Shown here in pieces: positions 51,718 to 63,170 of a stretch of DNA of 64,000 bases; position 1 is the stretch's first letter; the number at the start of each line of letters is the position of its first letter. The translations under genes and the position numbers were made by a program. The stretch comes from Oerskovia turbata (lineage in GTDB: Bacteria; Actinomycetota; Actinomycetes; Actinomycetales; Cellulomonadaceae). Location: assembly GCF_000718325.1 (NCBI RefSeq), contig NZ_JOFV01000006.1, positions 62,001-126,000 on the forward strand, given 5' to 3'. The notes beneath the pieces were generated by a model that saw nothing but the letters and a program-made list of their open reading frames with translations, was not told the DNA's origin and did no database searches.

Positions 51718-52296
51718 ATGACGACACCTCCGCCGCAGGACTCGGGCACCCCGGACCAGGATCCGTTCTCTCCACCGGTCGCTCCGTACGCCCCCAGTGG
51801 AGCGTCGCGTCAGCCCCCGCTCGTGCCCTACCGCCCCCCGTACGGCGCGGACGAGGCCCCCGGCCCGTACGCCGCGCCAGGCACCCCCGTGTACGGGACG
51901 GCCCCGGAGGTGTACGGGGCCCCCACCTCCGACGGCGGGTTCCCACCTCAGCCCACGGGGTACGGTCCCGGCCACCCGGTCGGCTACGGCCCGGGTCACC
52001 CCTCCGGGTACGGTCCTCAGCCGGGCTGGTCGCCAGCACCCTCGTGGAACGCCTCGTTCGCCCCTCTGCCCCGGCAGAACGGCCTGGCCCTCGCGTCGAT
52101 GATCACGTCGCTCGCGGGACTGCTCCTGTGCATGGTCCCGGGGATCGTCGGGCTGGTCCTCGGCATCGTGGCGCTGCAGCAGATCGGGCGCGACGGGACG
52201 ACGGGTCGTGGCTTCGCGATCACGGGCGTCGCGGTGGGCGCGGTCGGCACGGCCTTCGTGCTGCTCTGGTTCTTCGCGACGGTGGGGACCTGGTGA
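51718..52296 (+). CDS. DUF4190 membrane protein
   Basis: The 192-residue protein has a 115-residue Pro/Tyr/Gly-rich disordered N-terminal segment, including tandem GYGPGHP repeats, then the DUF4190 unit of two transmembrane helices. That unit reads NGLALASMITSLAGLLLCMVPGIVGLVLGIVALQQI, then an RDGTTGRGFAITG loop and a final helix. The N-terminus is typical of actinobacterial membrane proteins with cytoplasmic Pro-rich tails. It overlaps the following gene (GTGA), and the two are paralogous in the membrane part. The function is unknown. Confidence 0.8.
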   Translation: MTTPPPQDSGTPDQDPFSPPVAPYAPSGASRQPPLVPYRPPYGADEAPGPYAAPGTPVYGTAPEVYGAPTSDGGFPPQPTGYGPGHPVGYGPGHPSGYGPQPGWSPAPSWNASFAPLPRQNGLALASMITSLAGLLLCMVPGIVGLVLGIVALQQIGRDGTTGRGFAITGVAVGAVGTAFVLLWFFATVGTW

Positions 52297-52952
52297 GCAT
52301 CCCGCCCTCCCCGCACGGGTACGACCAGGACGTCTACTACGCACCCGGTTGGCAGCCCGCTCCTGCGCGGATCGAGCCGCTGGCCGTCGCAGCCCTCCCG
52401 ACCGGGCTGCTGCTCGGCCCCGTCGGGGTGGGGGTCGGGGCGGTGGCGCTCACGCGCATCCGGCGGGACGGCACGAGGGGCACGGGCCTCGCCTGGGCGG
52501 GCATCGCCCTGGGGGTCGCGGTGACGCTGACGGCGATCGCCGTCGTGGTCGCCCTGCTCGTCGGGGATGCCGCGACGCGTCCGCTGCCCGCCGAGGTGAG
52601 CGAGCCGCGGTCCGCGCACGCCCGTCAGCTCGTCCTGGGAGCCTGCCTGGCCGACCTGCCCGACGACGGCGAGGTCTCCACGGTCCGGGTCGTCCCGTGC
52701 ACGGACCCGCACGAGGCCGAGGTCGTCGCGAGGACGGACTTCCCCGCGGACGCGGCGTGGCCGGGGCAGGACGCGGCAGACGCCCGGGTGTCGCGGGTGT
52801 GCACGCCCGCGGTGCTGTCGGCAGACGTCCCGGCGGACGACGTCGAGCTGTTCGTGTGGTCGCCGTCCGAGGCGTCGTGGGCGCAGGGTGACCGGACCGG
52901 GCTCTGCGTCGCGAGCACCGGGGCGCTCACGGAGGGTTCCCTGATCGACTGA
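52293..52952 (+). CDS. DUF4190 protein with extracytoplasmic cysteine domain
   Basis: The 219-residue product repeats the DUF4190 two-helix unit (ALPTGLLLGPVGVGVGAVALTRI and RRDGTRGTGLAWAGIALG). It then continues into a soluble domain of about 130 residues with four cysteines (GACLADL, VVPCTDPHEAEVV, SRVCTPAV and TGLCVAS). The PCTDPHEAEVV motif is that of the septum-formation-associated (PF13845-like) domain found after such helices in actinobacteria. It is translationally coupled to the previous gene. The biological role is unknown. Confidence 0.8.
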   Translation: MSIPPSPHGYDQDVYYAPGWQPAPARIEPLAVAALPTGLLLGPVGVGVGAVALTRIRRDGTRGTGLAWAGIALGVAVTLTAIAVVVALLVGDAATRPLPAEVSEPRSAHARQLVLGACLADLPDDGEVSTVRVVPCTDPHEAEVVARTDFPADAAWPGQDAADARVSRVCTPAVLSADVPADDVELFVWSPSEASWAQGDRTGLCVASTGALTEGSLID

Positions 52953-53032
52953 TCGCGTCCCGTGCGAGGGCCCGACGGCGTCGCTCACCGTGGGTATGGG
53001 CGTCACCACCGCAGCGCTGGTCGACCGGGCGG

Positions 53033-53791
53033 TCAGCGCGAGGGGTCTGTGCCGTCCGCGGTCTCCCCGGCGGGCTCGGTGGACCCGGCCGTCGCGTCGG
53101 GCAGGATCAGCGACAGGTAGGACCGCAGGCCGGCCGCCATGTCGACGGGCGGGCGCGGCCCGTCGCGCTCGAGCAGGAACTGCACCTGCAGCCCGTCCAT
53201 GAGGGCGACGATGGCTCGGGCGGTCGCGGCGACGTCGGCACCGGCGCGCAGCTGCCCCCTGGCCGCCCGCCGCGCGAGCTCCTGACGGCTGCGCTGGAGG
53301 ACCTCGTCGTAGCGGCGCTGGAAGTAGTGGTGCGCGGGGTGGTCGGGGGCCGTGGCCTCGGCCGACAGGATGCAGAAGAGCTCGACGATCCCGGGGCGGG
53401 CGGCGTTGCGCTCGACGACGCGCACGAGGGCGTCGAAGTAGTCGAGACCTTGCTCGAGGTCGGCCTCGAGCAGCGCGAAGTCCACGGTGTCGCGGTGCTC
53501 GAGGACGGCCTGGAGGAGCACCTCCTTGGTCGGGAAGTGGTGCAGCAGACCGGGGTGGGAGATCCCGACGCGCGAGGAGATCTCGCGGAGCGAGGCCGAG
53601 TGGTAGCCGACCTCGCCGAACAGGCCGGTGGCCGCCTCGAGGATCTCGTCGCGCTTGGCGCGCCCCTTGGCGTATCCACGGGACGCGGTCCCGGTGGAAG
53701 CGCCCGGCGTGACGCGCCGGGCGGGCGGGCGCTGCGCCGTCGGGCCTTCGCTCGGGCGTGGCTGCGTGGTCTTGGACGTCGTGCTGGGCAT
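53033..53791 (-). CDS. TetR family transcriptional regulator
   Basis: The 252-residue regulator has a disordered N-terminal 40 residues, then the TetR DNA-binding domain: RDEILEAATGLFGEVGYHSASLREISSRVGISHPGLLHHFPTKEVLL. A ligand-binding helical domain follows and a Gly/Thr-rich tail ends the protein. The GISHPGLLHHF recognition helix is typical of actinobacterial regulators near sugar genes. The true start may be the second methionine-like codon closer to residue 40, but none is obvious. There is no adjacent target with a clear operator, so its regulon is unknown. Confidence 0.9.
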   Translation of the reverse strand: MPSTTSKTTQPRPSEGPTAQRPPARRVTPGASTGTASRGYAKGRAKRDEILEAATGLFGEVGYHSASLREISSRVGISHPGLLHHFPTKEVLLQAVLEHRDTVDFALLEADLEQGLDYFDALVRVVERNAARPGIVELFCILSAEATAPDHPAHHYFQRRYDEVLQRSRQELARRAARGQLRAGADVAATARAIVALMDGLQVQFLLERDGPRPPVDMAAGLRSYLSLILPDATAGSTEPAGETADGTDPSR

Positions 53792-53953
53792 GTGCCCTCC
53801 CCCGTGAGTGTGTCCGTGCCCGGTCCTGCGGCGCTTACCACGGTGGACCGGTCACGCGAGCCTAGCGCCGCGGACCGTCGACGGTGGGTCGTGTCCCACC
53901 GCGGCGCCCTTGCCTCGTGCTGCCGCCGATCCACCGAACCGGACGGGCGGGCA

Positions 53954-54385
53954 CTACCTCCCCACCGAATGCTCGGTCGTGTCGCCCGGCTCGTCCGCGT
54001 CGAGCCGCGACCCGGTCTCGACCGTCAGGAGGCTCGCCGCCACGAGGTCGCGGACCTCGGAGTCGGAGAGGCCGTGGTCGCGGGCGATGCGGACGAAACG
54101 CTCGGCCGCGTCGACCACGGCGGCCCGGTCGAGGGTCGCCGGGGGCGCCGTCACGAGCGTCCCGACCCGTCGGCGGGTCGTCACCAGACCGGCGGCCTCG
54201 AGGTCGCGATAGGTCCGGGACACGGTGCCCGGGGCGATGCCGAGGTCGTTCGCGAGGGCGCGGACGGTGGGGAGCCGCTGGCCGTCGACGAGGGTCCCCG
54301 CGGTGACGAGGGCCGCGAGCTGCGCGCGGAGCTGCTCGTAGTGCGGCGTGGACGAGTCGAGGTCGATCCGGACGGCGAGGCTCAC
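53954..54385 (-). CDS. GntR family (YtrA-like) transcriptional regulator
   Basis: The 143-residue short GntR protein has only the winged helix-turn-helix (YEQLRAQLAALVTAGTLVDGQRLPTVRALANDLGIAPGTVSRTYRDLEAAGLVTTRRRVGTLV region, residues ~18-80) and a 60-residue helical tail. This is the YtrA subfamily layout, which normally controls a neighbouring membrane-protein or ABC operon. The GTG start overlaps the stop of the upstream membrane-protein gene (GTGA). The operator is probably the AT-rich dyad near 55333-55361. Confidence 0.9.
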   Translation of the reverse strand: MSLAVRIDLDSSTPHYEQLRAQLAALVTAGTLVDGQRLPTVRALANDLGIAPGTVSRTYRDLEAAGLVTTRRRVGTLVTAPPATLDRAAVVDAAERFVRIARDHGLSDSEVRDLVAASLLTVETGSRLDADEPGDTTEHSVGR

Positions 54386-55314
54386 GACGTCGCTCCGACG
54401 GGTCGGACCGGCTCGACGTCGGGCGCCGGGTCGCTGGCCGGCCACACGGCGGTGGCGACCGCCACGAGGAGCAGCGCGAGCGCGAGCACCAGGAGCGAGT
54501 TCCCGGCGACCACGTGCACCGTGCTGGGCGGCGGCGCATAGACCCCTGAGCCGTTGCCGAGCCCAAGCGTACGCAGCGCCAGGCCCGCGAGTGCGACGAG
54601 TCCCCCGAGCGTCAGGCCGATCATGAGCTGCACGATGCGCAGGAGGCGCCGCGCAACCCGGCGGCGCAGCCACATGTCCCATTCCTCGCTCACGTCGGGG
54701 ACTGCCGGCCGGGACGCGACGAGACGGAGCACCATCTCGCACAGCACGAGGACCACGAGCATCACGGCGACGACCGGTCCGGTCCAGAGCACCCCCGGGA
54801 AGGACCCGACCGTGAAGGCGTCGTGCTGGTCGATCACCCGCGACACCCGGCGGGGGCCGGACGCGACGAGAGCGAACGCGATCGCAGCGACCACCGTGGC
54901 CCCCGCCCACCCCCAGATCATGTGCCGAAGAGCGGACGGCGAGACATCCGCTGCGGTCCTCGCCGTCAGGGTCGCCTGCCGGGTGGCTCCCTGCGGCCTG
55001 GGCCAGGTCATCTCACCGATCCCGTTGATCACCAGGACCCCGACGAGCAACGCCAACGGCAGCGAGGCCAGGAGAAAAGGCGGCGGCACGCGCGCACTGC
55101 CGAGGGCCCCGAACAGCGGGAGCCCGAGGCCCACGACGAAGGGCACCGTCGCCACCGCGGTGGTGACCCTGGCGTGACGGATCGCCCGGCGCGCTGCGGT
55201 CGACGGCACGACGAACCGTCGTCCGTCGAACCATAGGAAGCCTCCGGCTCCGAGCGTCGCCAGGAGCAGGAGCAGCACGGACAGCACCACCAGCGGTGGA
55301 AAGGTCTCGTACAC
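54382..55314 (-). CDS. Integral membrane protein in GntR operon
   Basis: The 310-residue protein is predicted to have about seven transmembrane helices, for example LVVLSVLLLLLATLGAGG and VVAVMLVVLVLCEMVLRLV, and ends with a GNSLLVLALALLLVAVATAVW helix. It is the type of protein often found with YtrA regulators. The GTG start at 55314 is selected because GAGGGGG lies just before it; an ATG 11 codons upstream gives a longer version without a good site. It is the first gene of the unit that ends with the GntR regulator. The function is unknown. Confidence 0.75.
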   Translation of the reverse strand: MYETFPPLVVLSVLLLLLATLGAGGFLWFDGRRFVVPSTAARRAIRHARVTTAVATVPFVVGLGLPLFGALGSARVPPPFLLASLPLALLVGVLVINGIGEMTWPRPQGATRQATLTARTAADVSPSALRHMIWGWAGATVVAAIAFALVASGPRRVSRVIDQHDAFTVGSFPGVLWTGPVVAVMLVVLVLCEMVLRLVASRPAVPDVSEEWDMWLRRRVARRLLRIVQLMIGLTLGGLVALAGLALRTLGLGNGSGVYAPPPSTVHVVAGNSLLVLALALLLVAVATAVWPASDPAPDVEPVRPVGATS

Positions 55315-55332
55315 AGGGTCCCCCTCGTCAGA

Positions 55333-55361
55333 ATGACTATTGACCACAAACTATGATCATT
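55333..55361. promoter_or_regulatory. AT-rich imperfect dyad, candidate GntR operator/promoter
   Basis: The segment reads ATGACTATTG and ends CTATGATCAT, an imperfect inverted repeat at about 29 bases spacing in an AT-rich patch. It lies just upstream of the membrane-protein/GntR operon and between that operon and the divergent ABC transporter. YtrA-type regulators bind such dyads, and it could control both sides. Confidence 0.45.
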
Positions 55362-55542
55362 GAAACCCGCGGTGTCAAGGGGTCTCACCCACGAGCACTG
55401 CACCCGGCCGACCACCACCTCCACCGGAAGTCGCAACCCACCTTCCCCCCTCCGCCAGAAGCGCCCACCACCGCCCGCGAGACAGGCTGGAGGCACGGCG
55501 TGCGGCACCCGGCTGCGCAGCCGGAGGAGAAGGGACCCCCCG

Positions 55543-56256
55543 ATGCCAGCCATCGAGATCGTGGGCCTGCGCAAGTCCTACGGGACGTTCGACGCCGTCC
55601 GCGACGTGAGCTTCGCCGTCGAGCCCGGGAGGGTCGTGGGGCTGCTCGGCCCCAACGGCGCGGGCAAGACGACCACGCTCAACGTCCTGCTGGGGCTCGC
55701 GTCCGCGAGCGCCGGGACCGCGACGATCCAGGGCAGCCCGTACGCGGCCCTCGACAGGCCCGCCGAGACGGTGGGCGCGCTGCTCGACGCGGGCGGCCTG
55801 CACCCGGGTCGCAGCGGACGCGACCACCTGCGCGTGCTCGCGACCGCGGCCGGGATCGGGGGCCGGCGGGTCGAGGAGGTGCTTGCACTGGTCGGGATGG
55901 ATCGCGCCGCCGACCGGCGGGTCAGGACGTACTCGCTCGGGATGCGTCAGCGCATCGGGCTGGCCGCGGCGCTCCTGGGCGACCCGCAGGTCCTGGTGCT
56001 CGACGAGCCCGCGAACGGCCTGGACCCCGCGGGCATGCGGTGGATGCGCGAGGTGCTGCGCTCGTTCGCGGACGGCGGCGGGGCGGTGCTGCTCGCGAGC
56101 CACGTCCTGGCCGAGGTCACGCAGGTGGCCGACGACCTGGTCGTGATCGGCCAGGGCCAGGTCATCGCCGACGGCCCGCTCACGGACCTCGTCCGCGGCG
56201 AGTCCCTCGAGGACTTCTACCTGAACCTGACCGCCGAGACCGAAGGAGTGCGCTGA
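55543..56256 (+). CDS. ABC transporter ATP-binding protein
   Basis: The 237-residue ATPase has Walker A GPNGAGKTT (about residues 38-46), the YSLGMRQR signature in place of LSGGQ, Walker B VLVLDEPANGLDP and the H-loop SHVLAEV. This is the DrrA/CcmA-like group of drug or lipid exporters. It shares a base with the permease start (TGATG). The ribosome site is weak or distant. The operon is divergent from the GntR unit and is followed by a two-component system on the same strand, a common arrangement for envelope-stress or antibiotic-responsive exporters. Confidence 0.93.
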   Translation: MPAIEIVGLRKSYGTFDAVRDVSFAVEPGRVVGLLGPNGAGKTTTLNVLLGLASASAGTATIQGSPYAALDRPAETVGALLDAGGLHPGRSGRDHLRVLATAAGIGGRRVEEVLALVGMDRAADRRVRTYSLGMRQRIGLAAALLGDPQVLVLDEPANGLDPAGMRWMREVLRSFADGGGAVLLASHVLAEVTQVADDLVVIGQGQVIADGPLTDLVRGESLEDFYLNLTAETEGVR

Positions 56257-57149
56257 TGTTCCGCGCCGAGCTGCTCAAGCTACGCACGACCCGCACGCCC
56301 TGGGTCCTGGGGGTCGTCGCCCTCGCGGGCATGGTCCTGGTCCAGGCCCTGACGATCGTCCTGCCGCGTGTCCTGTCGAGCCTCGAGGGCCTGGCGGGCG
56401 GTGCCACCGTGGGCGTCCAGGCCTCGCCCGAGCTGACGGCCGACCTCGCCCCGGACCTGGGCAGCCTCACGGACCTGGGGGCCGCGCCCGTGCAGCGCGC
56501 GATGCTGGACCTGCTGGGCAACGGCCCCGCGGGCTCGGGTTCGGCGGGCGTGTCGGTCATCTGCATGCTTCTGCTGGGCGTCCTCGCGGTCACGACGGAC
56601 TTCCGCACGGGTGGCATCGTCCCCACGGCCCTCGTCGTCCCGTCGCGCCTGCGTGTCCTCGCTGGCAAGGCGGGCGCGACCGCGCTCGTCGCGCTCATGA
56701 TCGGCGTCGCGCTCGCGGTGCTCACCGCCCTGGGCCTGTTCGCGGCCGTTGCGTCGACGCCCGGCGCGCAGCTCATGGTCGGCGCGGGCGACGTCCTGGG
56801 CGTGTGGGGGCGCGGGTTGCTCGTCCTCGTGCTGTTCGCGTGGCTCGGGCTGGGCATCGGGACGCTGATCCGTGGGCAGGTCGCAGCGATCCTCGTCGTC
56901 GTCGGGTTCGTGGTGGTCGAGCCGCTGATCCAGGCTGCGGTCGTGCTGCTCTCGGGCGGCACGTCGAGCGCGGCGGCGTGGCTGCCGCTGGGACTGGGGT
57001 CGCTCGCGTCGACCGGCCAGAGCGCGACGTCGGTCCTGGGCGGCCTCGCCCCCCTGGGCGTCGGGACCGCGGTGCTGGGCCTGGTCGCCTGGGTCGCGGT
57101 CGCGCTCGGGTCGGGCGCGGTGACGTTCCGTCGCCGCGACCTCGTCTGA
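56256..57149 (+). CDS. ABC transporter permease (ABC-2 type)
   Basis: The 297-residue permease begins MFRAELLKLRTTRTPWVLG, the standard N-terminus of ABC-2 permeases in this group, and has about six transmembrane helices. A large extracytoplasmic loop follows the first helix (residues ~35-90) and the last helix ends with AVTFRRRDLV. It pairs with the preceding ATPase, to which it is translationally coupled. Substrate unknown. A gap of 91 bases separates it from the following sensor kinase. Confidence 0.9.
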   Translation: MFRAELLKLRTTRTPWVLGVVALAGMVLVQALTIVLPRVLSSLEGLAGGATVGVQASPELTADLAPDLGSLTDLGAAPVQRAMLDLLGNGPAGSGSAGVSVICMLLLGVLAVTTDFRTGGIVPTALVVPSRLRVLAGKAGATALVALMIGVALAVLTALGLFAAVASTPGAQLMVGAGDVLGVWGRGLLVLVLFAWLGLGIGTLIRGQVAAILVVVGFVVVEPLIQAAVVLLSGGTSSAAAWLPLGLGSLASTGQSATSVLGGLAPLGVGTAVLGLVAWVAVALGSGAVTFRRRDLV

Positions 57150-57240
57150 TACGTCGCTCGTCGGGCGCCACGGCCACGTACCGTGGTGCCCGACGGCGCC
57201 ACCGACCCCGACCGCCCGACCGGACCTGAGAGGAGCTCCC

Positions 57241-58632
57241 GTGCTCGACGCCCTGCACCGCCGCCTCGCCGCCGTCGGCGTCCGTACCCCGACGGGCCGC
57301 GACGCCCTGCTGGGCGCGGTCGTCGCGATCCTCACGGTCGGCTTCCTGCTGGTGATCGAGCGTGTCGCGCTGACGGACCTCGGCGTGGTCTTCGAGGGGT
57401 CGCCCGACTCCCTGCGGTTCTCGACCGGTGGCCGGGTCGCGGCGATCATGATCGTCGTCGCGCAGGCCATGGCGCTCACGCTGCGGCGTCGGGCGCCGCT
57501 GCTCGCGCTGGCGCTGGTCGTCGTGGGCCAGGTCGCGCTCGTGCCCGTCCTTCCTGCGCTCGTCTCGTTCCAGGCCCCGGCGACGCTCGTCGCGGCCTAC
57601 TCGGTCGGGGCGTACGCGCCGCGCCGCACGGCCCTGTGGGCCGCCGGGGCAGCCGCAGGGGTCCAGGTCCTGCTGGGCTTCGCGCTCGGCGGTCCTGCGC
57701 CGATCACGTCGGCGGGTCCCACGCCGGTCGCGGTCCAGGTCTGGGGAAGCCTCGCCTCGGCCTTCCTGACGTACGTGGCCTCGGCGCTCGTGGGCGCGTA
57801 CGTCGGCACGCGCCGCGAGCTGTTCGCCCAGCTCCAGGGGCGGGTCGCCCAGGCCGAGCGGGAGCGCGACATGCTCGCGGCGCAGGCCGTCCTGGAGGAG
57901 CGGGGGCGCATGGCGCGCGAGCTGCACGACGTCGCCGCGCACCACCTGTCGGGCATCGTCGTGCAGGCGGCCGCGGCCGAGCGGCTGGTCGACCGCGACC
58001 CCGAGCGCGCCAAGGAGTCGATGCGCTGGATCCGCACCCAGGGGCGCGAGACGCTCGACAACCTGCGGCTGGTCGTCGGCATCCTGCGCAGCTCGTCGCA
58101 CACCGGTCCCGGCGAGCCGGGCGAGGAGGCCCCGGCGGCGCCGCAGCCCACGCTCGACGACGCGGGCGAGCTGCTCGACCTCGCACGCAGCGCAGGCGCC
58201 GAGGTGCGCGACGTGCGGCTCGGCGAGCCGTTCGACCTGTCCCCCGCGGCCCAGCTCACGGTCTACCGCGTGCTCCAGGAGGCGCTGACCAACGCGCGCC
58301 GGCACGCGCCCGGGCGCGCGATCGAGGTCGTGACCGACCACCAGCGGGCCGCGCTCGTCGTCACGGTGACCAACCGGTTGCCCGTCGGGGCGATCGGCGC
58401 GGGGGGTGGCGCCTCGACCACGCAGGCCACGCCCGGCCACGGCCTCATCGGCATGACCGAGCGCGCGGCCCTCGTCGGCGGGACGCTCGACGCCGGCCCC
58501 GTGCCCGGTGACGGCTGGCGGGTCCGGCTCACCGTCCCTCGGCCGGTCGACCCCGTGGCCCCCACGATCCCCGAGCGCTCGGCGACGTCTGCGGACGCGC
58601 CGGGCTCCGCCGTCGGGCAGGAGGCCCCATGA
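57241..58632 (+). CDS. NarL-type sensor histidine kinase
   Basis: The 463-residue HisKA_3 kinase has an N-terminal membrane block of about five or six helices (residues ~20-185) with no large sensor domain, then the dimerisation helix with His229 in [14 protein letters not shown] and a HATPase domain ([12 protein letters not shown] and [16 protein letters not shown]). Kinases of this type sense membrane or cell-wall perturbation. A C-terminal Pro/Ser-rich tail follows. The GTG at 57241 follows GAGGAGCTCCC. It overlaps the response regulator gene (ATGA). Confidence 0.92.
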   Translation: MLDALHRRLAAVGVRTPTGRDALLGAVVAILTVGFLLVIERVALTDLGVVFEGSPDSLRFSTGGRVAAIMIVVAQAMALTLRRRAPLLALALVVVGQVALVPVLPALVSFQAPATLVAAYSVGAYAPRRTALWAAGAAAGVQVLLGFALGGPAPITSAGPTPVAVQVWGSLASAFLTYVASALVGAYVGTRRELFAQLQGRVAQAERERDMLAAQAVLEERGRMARELHDVAAHHLSGIVVQAAAAERLVDRDPERAKESMRWIRTQGRETLDNLRLVVGILRSSSHTGPGEPGEEAPAAPQPTLDDAGELLDLARSAGAEVRDVRLGEPFDLSPAAQLTVYRVLQEALTNARRHAPGRAIEVVTDHQRAALVVTVTNRLPVGAIGAGGGASTTQATPGHGLIGMTERAALVGGTLDAGPVPGDGWRVRLTVPRPVDPVAPTIPERSATSADAPGSAVGQEAP

Positions 58633-59288
58633 CCCGAGTGGTGCTGGTCGACGACCAGGCCGTCGTCCGCGCAGGCTTCACCGTGATCCTCGAGAGCGAG
58701 GGCTTCGAGGTCGTGGGCGAGGCGGCGAACGGCGCGGATGCCGTGCGCGTCGCCCGCCGCGAGCGGCCCGACGTCGTGTGCATGGACGTCCGCATGCCCG
58801 GCGGGGACGGCATCACGGCGACGCGGGCGCTCGCGGGACCCGGCGTCGTCGACCCGGTCCCGGTGCTCGTGGTGAGCACGTTCGACCTCGACGACTACGT
58901 GTTCGGCGCCTTGGAGGCCGGGGCGAGCGGGTTCCTGCTCAAGGACGCCGAGCCCGACGTCCTGGTCGACGCGGTGCGGCGCGTGGCGTCGGGCGAGGGC
59001 CTCGTCGACCAGACGCTCACGCGGCGAGTGATCGACGAGTTCGCCCGACGTCGGTCCCCCGCCGCGCCCGACGAGGTCGCCTCGGGCCTGCTCACCTCGC
59101 GCGAGCACGACATCCTGGCGCTGCTCTGCCGGGGCTCGTCCAACGCGGAGATCGCCGCCGCGCTCTTCCTCGAGGCGAGCACCGTGAAGTCGCACCTGAG
59201 CCGGATCATGACCAAGACCGGCATGCGCGACCGCGTCCAGCTAGTGGTCTGGGCGTACGAACGGGGAATCGCGGCGCCCGCACGCTGA
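58629..59288 (+). CDS. NarL/FixJ-type response regulator
   Basis: The 219-residue regulator has a receiver domain with VLVDDQ (Asp8/Asp9), Asp53 in [11 protein letters not shown], the conserved Lys in FLLKDAEPD, and a LuxR-type helix-turn-helix near the C-terminus ([26 protein letters not shown]...[13 protein letters not shown]). It is the partner of the upstream kinase and a likely regulator of the ABC exporter. It ends immediately before an inverted repeat of the CGAGGTAG family. Confidence 0.94.
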   Translation: MTRVVLVDDQAVVRAGFTVILESEGFEVVGEAANGADAVRVARRERPDVVCMDVRMPGGDGITATRALAGPGVVDPVPVLVVSTFDLDDYVFGALEAGASGFLLKDAEPDVLVDAVRRVASGEGLVDQTLTRRVIDEFARRRSPAAPDEVASGLLTSREHDILALLCRGSSNAEIAAALFLEASTVKSHLSRIMTKTGMRDRVQLVVWAYERGIAAPAR

Positions 59289-61322
<2,034 letters not shown>

Positions 61323-61335
61323 CGAGGGGGCGACC

Positions 61336-62538
61336 TCAGCGCTCCTTGAAGTACCTGAACAGGTGCTTCTCGCGGGTCGTGAGTGCCCCGGCCACCGCTC
61401 CGACGAGGACCGCGCCGGCGCCTGCCAGGACGGTCCGCATGCCGAGGACCCACGTGCTCAGGTGGTCGGCCAGAGGCCCGGCGCCTCCCGCGAGCCACCA
61501 GAGCACCGGGATGGTCACGATCACGGCGGTGCCCGTCCAGGCGGCGGTTTCCAGGAGCACCTGCCAGGTCAGGGCCGAGCGCGGGACCCTGGCGTGCAGG
61601 GCGGCGGCGAGCTCGAGGCGGCGCAGGCGAGTCGCGACGAAGCCCAGGGACAGGCCCAGCACGATGGCGGCGACCGGGGCCGGCTTGGTCAGGCGATCGG
61701 AGAACTCGGCGCTCGCGTCGTAGGTCGCGCCGAGGCGGCCGTTGAGCTGCTTCTGGGTGGGCTGCGCCTCCGAGGACGGTTCGGCGACGACGGCCGTGCG
61801 CAGGAGCGTCGCGGTCTCGGGGTTGACGGGCCAGATCTCGACCCAGCACGAGTCGAACAGCCCCGTCGCGGGTATGGGGGCGACGGCCGCGTAGCCCAGC
61901 ACGCGGTCGCGACCGTCGTCGGGGTAGGGGTAGACGGCGCCCACCCTCGCTGGCCCGGCATTGGTCGCGATCGAGTCGCCGGCGACCGCGCCGAGCGCCT
62001 CGGCCAGGTCTGCGGAAAGCCACAGTCCCGCCCCGGCGACCCGGCCGCGGTCGAGCGCGCCGAGCAGCCCGGGGGTCGCCTCGAAGCCGGTGAGCTCGCT
62101 CGACGGAAGGTTGAGCGCCCGCAGCGGCTCCCCGGTCCGCAGCGCCCCGGCCGCGTGGACGCCGTCGACCCCGGCGAGGGCCTCGCAGCGCGCCCCGTCG
62201 ACCTGCCCGGCGGCCTCGAGGATCTGCACGCTCGCGCCCGCGTCGCGGTACTCGCGGGCGCCCTCGATGACGCCAACGACCGCGCGCACGTCGACTGCGG
62301 CCAGCGCGCCGACGACCACGACGAGGACCGCCGCGAACAAGGTCGCGCGCGTCGTGCCGGTCGCGACGTTCCGCCATGCTTCGGACACCACGGACGCAGC
62401 CCGGATCGCGCGCGCCCGCCCGGCCCGCGCAGCCTTGTCCCCCGGCCCGACGCCGTCGCTCGCCTCCGCGCGCGGGTGGAGGTCGCCGTCGAGCAGGGTG
62501 GCGAGACCGGGCCGCGCGCCGTCGTCGGGCGCGGTCAT
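61336..62538 (-). CDS. FtsX-like ABC transporter permease
   Basis: The 400-residue permease has one transmembrane helix near residue 65-85 (TLFAAVLVVVVGALAAVDV), a large extracytoplasmic domain of about 200 residues, and three C-terminal helices, the last before a KHLFRYFKER tail. The arrangement is MacB/FtsX-like. It starts at 62538, overlapping the ATPase stop (ATGA). With the upstream ATPase and peptidoglycan-binding-type protein it forms an export complex. The exported substrate is not evident. Confidence 0.85.
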   Translation of the reverse strand: MTAPDDGARPGLATLLDGDLHPRAEASDGVGPGDKAARAGRARAIRAASVVSEAWRNVATGTTRATLFAAVLVVVVGALAAVDVRAVVGVIEGAREYRDAGASVQILEAAGQVDGARCEALAGVDGVHAAGALRTGEPLRALNLPSSELTGFEATPGLLGALDRGRVAGAGLWLSADLAEALGAVAGDSIATNAGPARVGAVYPYPDDGRDRVLGYAAVAPIPATGLFDSCWVEIWPVNPETATLLRTAVVAEPSSEAQPTQKQLNGRLGATYDASAEFSDRLTKPAPVAAIVLGLSLGFVATRLRRLELAAALHARVPRSALTWQVLLETAAWTGTAVIVTIPVLWWLAGGAGPLADHLSTWVLGMRTVLAGAGAVLVGAVAGALTTREKHLFRYFKER

Positions 62539-63170
62539 GCCGCCTCCTGCGCAGACTGGAAGTCGGCGAGGTCGATCACGCGGGTGCAGGCGTCGCGCGT
62601 GTGCGGGTCGTGCGTGGCGACCACGACGATCGAGTCGTCCTGCGCGATGCCCGCCAGGACCTCGTTGACGGTCGCGGCCGTGCGCAGGTCGAGCTGTGCG
62701 GTGGGCTCGTCGACGAGCAACAGGTCCGGCGCCAGCGCCACGGCACGCGCGAGCATGAGGCGCTGGGCCTCCCCGCCCGACAGCGCCCGGAACGGGCGGT
62801 CCGCGACGGATGCCAGGTTGAAGCGCGCCATGATCTCGAAGGCACGGGCTTCCGCGTCGGAACGGCGCAGGCCACGCGCGAGCAGCGGCAGCACCACATG
62901 GTCCAGGGCCGCGCGGCGGGCGACTCCGTGCGGGTTCTGGAAGACCCACCCGGTGGTCGCGACCCCGACGCGCTCGACCTGCCCCAGCGTGGGGCGTTCC
63001 CACCCCGCGACGATGCTCAGCAGCGTCGACTTGCCGCTGCCCGAAGGCCCGACGAGCGCGACGACCTCGCCCGGCACGATCTCCAGGTCCAGCCCGGTGA
63101 ACAACAGCCCCGTGCCGGGGAACGCGTGCCCCAAGCCCGACCCGACCAGCCGCTTGCCCCCTACCGGCAC
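62535..63170 (-). CDS. ABC transporter ATP-binding protein (MacB/LolD-like)
   Basis: The 211-residue ATPase has Walker A GPSGSGKST (about residues 41-49), the Q-loop WVFQNPHG, the signature LSGGEAQRL, Walker B LLLVDEPTAQLDL and the H-loop VATHDPHTRD. It belongs to the MacB/LolD type that works with FtsX-like permeases. It overlaps both neighbours (10 bases with the upstream gene, ATGA with the permease), so the three are one translational unit. Confidence 0.94.
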   Translation of the reverse strand: MPVGGKRLVGSGLGHAFPGTGLLFTGLDLEIVPGEVVALVGPSGSGKSTLLSIVAGWERPTLGQVERVGVATTGWVFQNPHGVARRAALDHVVLPLLARGLRRSDAEARAFEIMARFNLASVADRPFRALSGGEAQRLMLARAVALAPDLLLVDEPTAQLDLRTAATVNEVLAGIAQDDSIVVVATHDPHTRDACTRVIDLADFQSAQEAA

